Shown in pieces: positions 36,757 through 43,253 of a stretch of 47,933 bases of DNA. Both the position numbers and the translations under genes were made by a program. Each line of letters starts with the position of its first letter. Position 1 is the stretch's first letter. The notes beneath the pieces were generated by a model. The model worked only from the letters and a program-made list of their open reading frames with translations, had not been told where the DNA came from and searched no databases. The stretch comes from JADJWR01 sp964509545 (GTDB lineage Bacteria > Pseudomonadota > Gammaproteobacteria > Burkholderiales > Burkholderiaceae_F): NCBI GenBank assembly GCA_964509545.1, contig CAZDXQ010000026.1, positions 1 through 47,933 on the forward strand, written 5' to 3'.

Positions 36757-38523
36757 ATGCAGTCCATCAGCGCGGAGACCGCCGCCGACCGGCGGCCGGA
36801 AACGCAAACTGAGCAGATCACGGGCGCCGAGATCGTCGTGCGGTGCCTGGAGGAAGAGGGGGTCGAACACGTCTTCGGGTATCCCGGCGGCGCCGTCCTC
36901 TATATCTACGACGAGATCTTCAAGCAGGACAAGTTCCAGCACATCCTGGTCCGGCACGAGCAGGCCGCGGTGCATGCGGCCGACGCGTACTCGCGCTCGA
37001 GCCAGAAGACCGGCGTTGCGCTGGTGACCAGCGGCCCGGGCGTGACCAACGCGGTCACGGGCATCGCCACCGCCTACATGGATTCGATCCCGCTGGTGAT
37101 CATCACCGGCCAGGTGCCGACGCACGCCATCGGCCAGGACGCCTTCCAGGAGTGCGACACGGTCGGCATCACCCGGCCCTGCGTCAAGCACAACTTCCTG
37201 GTCAAGGACGTGCGTGACCTGGCCTCGACCATCGCCAAGGCCTTCTTCATCGCCCGCAGCGGCCGTCCTGGCCCGGTGCTGGTCGACATCCCGAAGGACG
37301 TCACCATTGCCCGCTGCAGGTTCGACTATCCGAAGCAGCTGGCGATGCGCTCGTACAACCCGGTGCTCAAGGGCCACCAGGGCCAGATCAAGAAGGCGGT
37401 GCAACTGCTGCTCGCCGCCGAACGGCCGATGATCTACACGGGCGGCGGCGTGATCCTGTCCGATTCGAGCGAACTGCTGAACCGGCTGGTCGGCCTGCTC
37501 GGCTATCCGTGCACCAACACGCTGATGGGGCTGGGCGGCGTGAAGGCCTCCGATCCGCGCTTCGTCGGCATGCCCGGCATGCACGGCACGTACGAGGCGA
37601 ACATGGCGATGCAGGACTGCGACGTGCTGCTGGCCATCGGCGCGCGCTTCGACGACCGCGTGATCGGCAACCCGAAGCACTTCGGGCAGGTGCAGCGCAA
37701 GATCATCCATATCGACGTCGACCCGTCGTCGATCTCCAAGCGGGTCAAGGTCGACGTGCCGATCGTCGGCGACGTGCGCGAGGTGATGACCGAGCTGCTG
37801 GCGCAGCTCGAGGCGGCGCCGGCACGCACCAACACCGCGGCGCTGAAGGGCTGGTGGGAGCGGATCAACGACTGGCGCAAGCGCGACTGCCTGAAGTACG
37901 ACCGCGCAAGCCCCCTCATCAAGCCGCAGCACGTCGTCGAGACCTTGTGGAAGGTGACCGGAGGCGACGCCTTCGTGACCTCGGACGTCGGCCAGCACCA
38001 GATGTGGGCGGCGCAGTACTACCGGTTCGACAAGCCGCGGCGCTGGATCAACTCCGGCGGGCTGGGCACGATGGGCGTGGGCCTGCCGTACGCGATGGGC
38101 GTGCAGATGGCCAATCCCGGCGCGCCGGTGGCGGTGATCACCGGCGAGGCGTCGATCCAGATGTGCATCCAGGAGCTTTCGACCTGCAAGCAGTACGACC
38201 TGACGCCGAAGATCGTGAATCTGAACAACCGCTACCTCGGCATGGTGCGGCAGTGGCAGCAGATCGACTACGGCAGCCGCTATTCGCATTCGTACATGGA
38301 CGCGCTGCCCGACTTCGTCAAGCTGGCCGAAAGCTACGGCCATGTCGGCATGAAGATCGACAGGCCGGCCGATGTCGAGCCGGCGCTGCGCGAGGCGTTT
38401 GGCAAGCTCAAGGACCGGCTGGTCTTCCTCGACTTCATCACCGACCAGACCGAGAACGTCTGGCCGATGGTCAAGGCGGGCAAGGGGCTGACCGAGATGC
38501 TGCTCGGCAGCGAGGACCTATGA
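36757..38523 (+). CDS. ilvB: Acetolactate synthase large subunit
   Basis: The 588-residue protein is the catalytic subunit of acetohydroxyacid synthase, which makes acetolactate and acetohydroxybutyrate for Val, Leu and Ile with ThDP and FAD. Landmarks: GAEIVVRCLEEEGVEHVFGY with the catalytic Glu in RHEQAAVHAADAYSR, SGPGVTNAVTG, IITGQVPTHAIG, and the ThDP-Mg segment TGEASIQMCIQEL ending NLNNRYLGMVRQWQ. GEAS replaces the textbook GDGS; I believe Glu here is usual in betaproteobacterial enzymes. Start: ATG 36757 with GAGAGGAG upstream. ilvH follows after a 78-base gap containing a repeat. Confidence 0.95.
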   Translation: MQSISAETAADRRPETQTEQITGAEIVVRCLEEEGVEHVFGYPGGAVLYIYDEIFKQDKFQHILVRHEQAAVHAADAYSRSSQKTGVALVTSGPGVTNAVTGIATAYMDSIPLVIITGQVPTHAIGQDAFQECDTVGITRPCVKHNFLVKDVRDLASTIAKAFFIARSGRPGPVLVDIPKDVTIARCRFDYPKQLAMRSYNPVLKGHQGQIKKAVQLLLAAERPMIYTGGGVILSDSSELLNRLVGLLGYPCTNTLMGLGGVKASDPRFVGMPGMHGTYEANMAMQDCDVLLAIGARFDDRVIGNPKHFGQVQRKIIHIDVDPSSISKRVKVDVPIVGDVREVMTELLAQLEAAPARTNTAALKGWWERINDWRKRDCLKYDRASPLIKPQHVVETLWKVTGGDAFVTSDVGQHQMWAAQYYRFDKPRRWINSGGLGTMGVGLPYAMGVQMANPGAPVAVITGEASIQMCIQELSTCKQYDLTPKIVNLNNRYLGMVRQWQQIDYGSRYSHSYMDALPDFVKLAESYGHVGMKIDRPADVEPALREAFGKLKDRLVFLDFITDQTENVWPMVKAGKGLTEMLLGSEDL

Positions 38524-38551
38524 ACGACCCCCACGCTCACTTCGTTCGCTG

Positions 38552-38601
38552 CCCCCCGAGGGGGCGCTCAGTGCCCTTCGGGCGGCCGGGCGGGCACTGA
38601 G
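38552..38601. repeat. Intergenic palindromic repeat, copy C, abutting ilvH
   Basis: The palindromic tract CCCCC-CGA-GGGGG (38552-38564) is followed by the stem CTCAGTGCCC (38567-38576)/GGGCACTGAG (38592-38601). The core CCTTCGGGCGGCCGGGCGG is identical to that at 18142-18160, while the arms differ and still pair. The 3' arm ends one base before the ilvH ATG at 38602, so the usual Shine-Dalgarno position is inside the stem. Confidence 0.7.
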
Positions 38602-39093
38602 ATGAGGCACATCATCGCAGTCCTGCTGGAAAACGAGCCGGGCGCGCTGTCGCGCGTCGTCGGCCTGTTCTCGGCACGCGGTTACAACATCGAGACGCTG
38701 ACCGTGGCGCCGACCGAGGATCCGTCGCTGTCGAGGATGACGATCGTCACCACCGGCTCCGACGACATCATCGAGCAGATCACCAAGCACCTGAACCGCC
38801 TGATCGAGGTGGTCAAGGTGGTCGACCTCACCGAGGCCGACTACACCGAGCGCGAGCTGATGCTGATCAAGCTGCGCGCGGTCGGCAAGGAGCGGGAGGA
38901 GATGAAGCGGATGGCGGATATCTTCCGTGGCCGCATCATCGACGTCACCGACCGCACCTACACGATCGAGCTGACCGGCAACACCGACAAGCTCGACGCG
39001 TTCATCCGGGCGGTGGACCGCGCCGCGATCCTCGAAACGGTGCGCACCGGCAGCTCGGGCATCGGGCGCGGAGAGAGGATTCTGAGGGTCTGA
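38602..39093 (+). CDS. ilvH: Acetolactate synthase small (regulatory) subunit
   Basis: The 163-residue protein activates the large subunit and confers feedback inhibition by valine. The N-terminal ACT domain (about 1-78) starts MRHIIAVLLENEPGALSRVVGLF and contains RGYNIETL; the C-terminal half has ERELMLIKLRA, IFRGRIIDVTDRTYTIE and the usual ELTGNTDKLDAFI. Length is standard. No Shine-Dalgarno sequence is visible at the normal distance: the bases before ATG 38602 form the 3' arm of a hairpin. Initiation may therefore depend on coupling to ilvB or on opening of the stem. Confidence 0.95.
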   Translation: MRHIIAVLLENEPGALSRVVGLFSARGYNIETLTVAPTEDPSLSRMTIVTTGSDDIIEQITKHLNRLIEVVKVVDLTEADYTERELMLIKLRAVGKEREEMKRMADIFRGRIIDVTDRTYTIELTGNTDKLDAFIRAVDRAAILETVRTGSSGIGRGERILRV

Positions 39094-39118
39094 CGGGCCG
39101 CAGGGTTTCTTGCACAAG

Positions 39119-39140
39119 GGGCCGCGGAGCGGCGGTTTTT
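39119..39140 (+). terminator. Possible intrinsic terminator or attenuator after ilvH
   Basis: GCCGC-GGA-GCGGC (39121-39133) is followed by GG and TTTTT (39136-39140). The stem is short (5 bases) but the U-tract is clear. It would separate ilvBH from ilvC or cause partial termination. A perfect TTGACA at 39149-39154 lies just downstream, with no acceptable -10 at 16-18 bases. Confidence 0.5.
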
Positions 39141-39258
39141 CGTGGCTTTTGACATTGCGCGCAGCGCCGGGCCGCTCCCAAGCGGCGCGCACTAACTGAG
39201 GCACGCCGCGTGCACGTGCGACGCGAAGCGTCGCGTACACGCGAAGTGAAGGAGACTT

Positions 39259-40275
39259 ATGAAGGTCTATTACGACAAGGACGCCGATCTTTCGCTGGTC
39301 AAGGGCAAGCACGTGGCCATTGTCGGTTACGGCTCGCAGGGGCACGCGCATGCGATGAACCTGAAGGATTCGGGCGTGAAGGTCACGGTGGCACTGCGCG
39401 CCGGCGGCGTCTCGTGGAAGAAGGCCGAGAACGCCGGCTTCACGGTCAAGGAAGTCGCCGATGCGGTCAAGGACGCCGACATCGTCATGATCCTGCTGCC
39501 CGACGAGAACCATGCCGAGGTCTACAGCCAGTCGATCCACGCCAATGCCAAGCAGGGCGCGGCGCTGGCCTTCGCGCACGGCTTCAACATCCACTACGGC
39601 CAGGTGCAGCCGCGCGCCGACCTCGACGTGATCATGGTGGCGCCGAAGGCGCCGGGGCACACCGTGCGCTCGACCTACGCCGGCGGCGGCGGCGTGCCGA
39701 TGCTTATCGCAGTGCACCGCGACGTCTCCGGCCGCGCCCGCGACGTGGCGCTGTCGTACGCGGCGGCGATCGGCGGCGGCAAGGCCGGCGTGATCGAGAC
39801 CAACTTCCGCGAGGAGACCGAAACCGATCTCTTCGGCGAGCAGGCGGTGCTGTGCGGCGGCTGCGTCGAACTGGTGAAAGCCGGCTTCGAGACGCTGGTT
39901 CAGGCCGGCTACGCGCCCGAGATGGCCTACTTCGAGTGCCTGCACGAGCTGAAGCTGATCGTCGACCTGATGTACGAGGGCGGCATCGCCAACATGAACT
40001 ACTCGATCTCGAACAACGCCGAGTACGGCGAGTACGTGACCGGGCCGCTGGTGGTCAACGAAGCGAGCCGCGCGGCGATGAAAGCCGCGCTCGAGCGCAT
40101 CCAGACCGGCGAATACGCCAAGAGCTTCATCCTCGAGAACCGCGCCGGCGCGCCGACGCTGCTGGCCCGCCGCCGCCTGATGGGCGAGCACGAGATCGAG
40201 AAGGTCGGCGAGAAGCTCAGGGCGATGATGCCGTGGATCAAGGCCAACCGGCTGGTCGATCGGTCGCGCAATTAG
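39259..40275 (+). CDS. ilvC: Ketol-acid reductoisomerase, class I
   Basis: IlvC isomerises and reduces acetolactate or acetohydroxybutyrate with NADPH and Mg2+, the second common step of branched-chain amino acid synthesis. At 338 residues it is the short class I form. The Rossmann motif GYGSQGHAHAMNLKDSG (24-40) is followed by LRAG and later residues for NADPH. Metal and substrate ligands are in TETDLFGEQAVLCGG and AYFECLHELKLIVDL. Start: ATG 39259 with AAGGAGA 5-11 bases upstream. A G+C-rich hairpin (40277-40309) follows the stop. Confidence 0.97.
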   Translation: MKVYYDKDADLSLVKGKHVAIVGYGSQGHAHAMNLKDSGVKVTVALRAGGVSWKKAENAGFTVKEVADAVKDADIVMILLPDENHAEVYSQSIHANAKQGAALAFAHGFNIHYGQVQPRADLDVIMVAPKAPGHTVRSTYAGGGGVPMLIAVHRDVSGRARDVALSYAAAIGGGKAGVIETNFREETETDLFGEQAVLCGGCVELVKAGFETLVQAGYAPEMAYFECLHELKLIVDLMYEGGIANMNYSISNNAEYGEYVTGPLVVNEASRAAMKAALERIQTGEYAKSFILENRAGAPTLLARRRLMGEHEIEKVGEKLRAMMPWIKANRLVDRSRN

Positions 40276-40593
40276 CGCGCGGGCGCTCGCCGGCAGGCGG
40301 GCGCCGCGCTCGGCGGGTGGACGCGCGCAGGCGAAGCCCACGTTGCCGTTGCGCTCGCCGCTGACGAGCTTCGGCATCTGGCTGGTCACCCGGCCGCGCT
40401 GCTGATGGCACCTTTGCTCGCGGCTCATCGCGAGCTCACTGTCATGGCCAGCCTGTCCGTCCGCCGGCTCGCCAGGTCTGGATCGGTCGAGATGCCATGC
40501 GTCATTCGCAGCCGGCCCAGGGCGTCGCCCGGCGAATGGGCGCTGGCATAACCCCTTGAGGGTGTCCTCCTCGTTCTTGTCGATGTGACTGTT
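40276..40593. other. Gene-free gap between ilvC and the SIMPL gene
   Basis: This 318-base stretch holds no convincing gene. I see a bulged hairpin right after ilvC (40277-40291 with 40296-40309, no U-tract), an inverted repeat CATTCGC (40504-40510)/GCGAATG (40533-40539), and a small ACCC-CTTGA-GGGT hairpin (40552-40564) resembling a weak terminator. An antisense frame is open throughout but is part of a long shadow frame. Confidence 0.5.
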
Positions 40594-41334
40594 ATGGAGA
40601 AAGCGGTGACGAGTCGGGTTTGGATTGCGCGGATTCTTGCAGTCGTGCTCTGCAGCTTCCTTGGTTTCGCTGCCGCCGAGCCGGCGATCGGCCGAGGTGA
40701 AGGCACGGTGCTGCAGATGACCGGCACCGCCGAGCTGGAAGTCGCCAACGACGAGGCGGTGGCGCAGTTCTACTACGAGGTGCAGGACGCCGATCTGGCG
40801 CGGGCGCAGTCGCAGGTCAATCAGCGCGTGGCCGAGACGGTGGCGCAGCTGAAACGCGCCGATCCGAAGGCGCTGGTCGAGACCGCGGGCTACAGCAGCT
40901 ATCCCGTCTACCAGCCAGGCGCGCAGCGCAAGCTCGTCGGCTGGCGCGTGCGGCAGAGCGTGTCGCTGCGCACGACCGAGCTGGCAACGCTGCCGCGCGC
41001 TGTGGCTGCGGCGCAGGCGCAGCTGGCGCTCGGGGGCATCGACTTTCGCCTGTCGCGCGCGGCGCGGGAGAAGGTCGAGGCCGAACTGATCGAGCGCGCG
41101 CTCGCCAATCTCAAGGGCAAGGTCGCCGTCGCGGCGCGCGCGCTGGGCGTGCCGCCGGAGCGCACGCGGCTGGAGGAAGTGAACTTCGGCTTCGCCGCGC
41201 CGCCGGTGCCGCTGGCGCCGCGCATGCGCGCCGAGATGATGGCCAGCGCCGCGGTGGAGGAACCGCAACTGGATGCGGGCCGCTCGCTGCAGCAGCTCAC
41301 CGTCACCGGCAAGGCGCGCCTGCTGCCGCCGTAA
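40594..41334 (+). CDS. SIMPL (DUF541) family periplasmic protein
   Basis: The 246-residue protein has a signal peptide (about 1-28, IARILAVVLCSFLGFAAA) and a SIMPL/DUF541 domain: QMTGTAELEVANDEAVAQFYYEVQ, then VETAGYSSYPVYQPG, VGWRVRQSVSLRTTE and a C-terminal AAPPVPLAPRM...LTVTGKARL. The family forms oligomeric periplasmic rings in some bacteria and is linked to oxidative stress in others; the role here is unknown. ATG 40594 is chosen; a GTG at 40585 would add three residues. Confidence 0.85.
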   Translation: MEKAVTSRVWIARILAVVLCSFLGFAAAEPAIGRGEGTVLQMTGTAELEVANDEAVAQFYYEVQDADLARAQSQVNQRVAETVAQLKRADPKALVETAGYSSYPVYQPGAQRKLVGWRVRQSVSLRTTELATLPRAVAAAQAQLALGGIDFRLSRAAREKVEAELIERALANLKGKVAVAARALGVPPERTRLEEVNFGFAAPPVPLAPRMRAEMMASAAVEEPQLDAGRSLQQLTVTGKARLLPP

Positions 41335-41347
41335 CGGCGCACTGCCG

Positions 41348-41376
41348 TTGCGGATACCATACCGTCTGTCGATAAG
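41348..41376 (+). promoter_or_regulatory. Weak candidate promoter of psd
   Basis: TTGCGG (41348-41353), 17 bases, GATAAG (41371-41376). Transcription would start about 6 bases before the GTG of psd. Both boxes are poor matches. Confidence 0.25.
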
Positions 41377-41388
41377 CAGGCGTCTCTG

Positions 41389-42027
41389 GTGTCCGAGTAT
41401 CCGCATCCGATCATCGCCCGCGAGGGCTGGCCATTCGTGTTCGCCTCGATAGCGGCGGCGTTCGTTGTCTGGGTGCTCGCCGGCTTTGCCTGGTCGGTGC
41501 CGCTGTGGCTGGTGGCGATCTTCGTTATCCAGTTTTTCCGCGATCCGCCGCGCGCGGTGCCACAGCAGCCCAACGCCGTGCTGGCGCCGGCCGACGGCCG
41601 CATCGTCAAGGTGGAAAAGGCGCGCGACCCGTACACCGAGCGCGACACGCTGCTGATCAGCGTGTTCATGAACGTGTTCAACGTCCATTCGAACCGTTCG
41701 CCGGTCGACGCCACCGTGGAGCGGGTCGATTATTCGCGCGGCAAGTTCATCAATGCCGATCTGGACAAGGCCTCGACCGAGAACGAGCGCAACGCGATGG
41801 TGCTGAAGCTCGACGGCGAGCGGATCACGGTGGTGCAGGTGGCCGGGCTGATCGCGCGCCGGATCCTCTGTTACGTCAAGCCCGGCGATCGCCTCTCGCG
41901 CGGCCAGCGCTACGGCTTCATCCGCTTCGGCTCGCGGGTGGACGTGTATCTGCCGCTGACCGCAAGGCCGAAAGTCGCCGTCGGCGACCGCGTGGCGGCG
42001 ACGAGCACGGTGCTGGCGGAGCTTTAG
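41389..42027 (+). CDS. psd: Phosphatidylserine decarboxylase proenzyme, short form
   Basis: Psd decarboxylates phosphatidylserine to phosphatidylethanolamine in the inner membrane. The 212-residue protein starts at GTG 41389 with a hydrophobic N-terminus (about 14-48). The landmarks are FFRDPPRAVP, LAPADGRIV, NVFNVHSNRSPVDA and the autocleavage site FGSRVDVYLP, where Ser182 would become the pyruvoyl cofactor. This short version uses GSR rather than the LGST of E. coli Psd. It precedes pssA, which makes its substrate, across a gap with a REP-like element. Confidence 0.95.
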   Translation: MSEYPHPIIAREGWPFVFASIAAAFVVWVLAGFAWSVPLWLVAIFVIQFFRDPPRAVPQQPNAVLAPADGRIVKVEKARDPYTERDTLLISVFMNVFNVHSNRSPVDATVERVDYSRGKFINADLDKASTENERNAMVLKLDGERITVVQVAGLIARRILCYVKPGDRLSRGQRYGFIRFGSRVDVYLPLTARPKVAVGDRVAATSTVLAEL

Positions 42028-42066
42028 GTGGCGGCGATGATCCCTGACGAGCGGCACCAGCTTCTT

Positions 42067-42166
42067 GTCATCCCCGCGAAAGCGGGGATCCAGGGTCGTT
42101 CGCGTCAAAGATACTGGGTTCCCGCTGGAGCCTGCCCCCGAGTGCTTGAATCGGGGGCGGGAACGA
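42067..42166. repeat. REP-like bipartite hairpin element between psd and pssA
   Basis: Stem 1 is CCCCGC-GAAA-GCGGGG (42072-42087). Stem 2 is GCCCCCGA (42134-42141)/TCGGGGGC (42151-42158). The outer ends GTCATCCCCGC and GCGGGAACGAC are inverted versions of each other with a few mismatches. The phrase TCATCCCCGCGAAAGCGGGG resembles the widely dispersed REP-type repeats of many proteobacterial chromosomes. It occupies most of the 189-base gap. Confidence 0.7.
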
Positions 42167-42216
42167 CACAGCGCCGATTGGCGGGCTACTGGCCTTCAGC
42201 GGCCGCTTGATTCGCC

Positions 42217-43050
42217 ATGCGCTTCCGCCGCCGCAAGCCGCGCCCGTTTGTCCGGCCCGCCGCGCCCGTTGTGGACGAGGTCGTCGTCCGGCCGGCGCTG
42301 CGTCGGCGCGGCATCTACCTGCTGCCCAACCTGTTCACGATGGCGGCGCTGTTCGCCGGCTTCTTCGCCATCGTGCAGGCGATGAACCAGCGCTTCGAGA
42401 CGGCGGCGATCGCAATCTTCGTCGCCATGGTGCTCGATGGCATGGACGGCCGCGTTGCCCGGCTCACCAACACGCAGAGCGCCTTCGGCGAGCAGCTCGA
42501 TTCGCTGTCCGACATGACCTCGTTCGGCGTGGCGCCGGCGCTGGTGATGTACGAGTGGATCCTGCAGGACCTCGGCCGCTGGGGCTGGGCCGGCGCCTTC
42601 GTCTATTGCGCCTGCGCCGCGGCGCGGCTGGCGCGCTTCAACGCCAACCTCGGCGTGGTCGACAAACGCTTCTTCCAGGGGCTGCCGAGCCCGGCGGCGG
42701 CGGCGCTGATCGCTGGCTTCGTCTGGCTGGCGATCGACAACAAGTTCCACATCAAGGACGCGGCGATGCCATGGGTGGCTTTCGGCTTCACCGTCTATGC
42801 CGGGCTGACGATGGTCTCCAGCGCGCCGTTTTACAGCGGCAAGAGCTTCCAGCTCGCCCGCAGCGTTCCGTTCTGGGTGATGATCGCGGTGATCGTGCTG
42901 ATCTTCGTCGTCTCCACCGATCCGCCGGTGGCGCTGTTCACGCTGTTCTGCTGCTATGCCGTGTCCGGCTACGTCTACTGGGCGTGGCGGTGGTATCGCG
43001 GCGAGTCCAATCCGGCGCGGCCGGTGCCGCCCGAGCCCGGTCCGCGCTGA
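42217..43050 (+). CDS. pssA: CDP-diacylglycerol-serine O-phosphatidyltransferase
   Basis: PssA condenses CDP-diacylglycerol and serine to phosphatidylserine in the inner membrane. The 277-residue protein carries the CDP-alcohol phosphatidyltransferase motif: DGRVAR (77-82), then G91, D95 and D99, giving DGx2ARx8Gx3Dx3D. About seven to eight hydrophobic segments lie between residues 35 and 260. An Arg/Pro-rich cytoplasmic N-terminus (1-32) and a Pro-rich tail flank them. It is the integral-membrane type, not the soluble E. coli type. psd lies upstream, so phosphatidylethanolamine synthesis is encoded together. Confidence 0.95.
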   Translation: MRFRRRKPRPFVRPAAPVVDEVVVRPALRRRGIYLLPNLFTMAALFAGFFAIVQAMNQRFETAAIAIFVAMVLDGMDGRVARLTNTQSAFGEQLDSLSDMTSFGVAPALVMYEWILQDLGRWGWAGAFVYCACAAARLARFNANLGVVDKRFFQGLPSPAAAALIAGFVWLAIDNKFHIKDAAMPWVAFGFTVYAGLTMVSSAPFYSGKSFQLARSVPFWVMIAVIVLIFVVSTDPPVALFTLFCCYAVSGYVYWAWRWYRGESNPARPVPPEPGPR

Positions 43051-43058
43051 CGCTCGGG

Positions 43059-43087
43059 TTGTCCGCTGCGACGTTTGCGCCTATAGT
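43059..43087 (+). promoter_or_regulatory. Promoter of the leuA leader transcript
   Basis: TTGTCC (43059-43064), a 17-base spacer and TATAGT (43082-43087). Transcription is expected at about 43094-43095, which coincides with the A of the leader-peptide ATG (43095). It lies just after the pssA stop. Confidence 0.6.
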
Positions 43088-43094
43088 CACGGCC

Positions 43095-43178
43095 ATGCTT
43101 GCGCAAGCCTCCGCCTTCCGCCTTTCCGCAGCCGGCCTCGGCCTGCTGTTCCTGCTGCTGCGCCCCGCGCGCAGATAA
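43095..43178 (+). CDS. Leucine-rich leader peptide of leuA (attenuator), apparently leaderless
   Basis: A 27-codon ORF runs ATG 43095 to TAA 43178. It starts MLAQASAFRLSAAG and then LGLLFLLL, followed by RPARR. The Leu block (43137-43160) has six Leu in eight codons (CTC, then CTG), with a further Leu at codons 2 and 10. This is the pattern of a leader peptide that senses leucyl-tRNA. It lies between a good promoter and leuA, with 75 bases after its stop. No Shine-Dalgarno sequence is possible if transcription starts at 43094-43095, so it would be translated as a leaderless ORF. It is too short for standard gene finders. Confidence 0.7.
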   Translation: MLAQASAFRLSAAGLGLLFLLLRPARR

Positions 43179-43206
43179 CCCCCGCCCCACAATTCGAGTT
43201 CCACTG

Positions 43207-43249
43207 GCCGCCCGCGCAAAGCCGGCGGCGCGATCCTCGTTCGGAGATC
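43207..43249 (+). promoter_or_regulatory. Leader hairpins upstream of leuA, possible attenuator
   Basis: GCCGCC (43207-43212) can pair with GGCGGC (43224-43229). A second small hairpin pairs GAT-CTC (43232-43238, one bulged C) with GAG-ATC (43244-43249) and would cover the leuA Shine-Dalgarno GGAG (43243-43246). No U-tract is present, so control would be by masking the ribosome site or by Rho, rather than by classic intrinsic termination. Confidence 0.4.
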
Positions 43250-43253
43250 AACC

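Noticed and set aside
38136..38170. GEAS instead of GDGS in the ThDP-binding segment of IlvB, a possible defect
   Set aside because: Glu is a conservative ligand and I recall betaproteobacterial acetolactate synthases with Glu here; the rest of the motif is intact.
39149..39180. Perfect -35 TTGACA upstream of ilvC
   Set aside because: No acceptable -10 lies 16-18 bases downstream (CCGCTC), so a promoter is not called.
38518..42108. An antisense frame open for nearly 1200 codons across ilvH, ilvC, the SIMPL gene and psd
   Set aside because: It lies opposite well-supported genes and its composition (Arg/His/Leu/Asp-rich, no domains) is that of a shadow frame in high-G+C DNA. The part crossing the gene-free gap at 40276-40593 looks no more protein-like.
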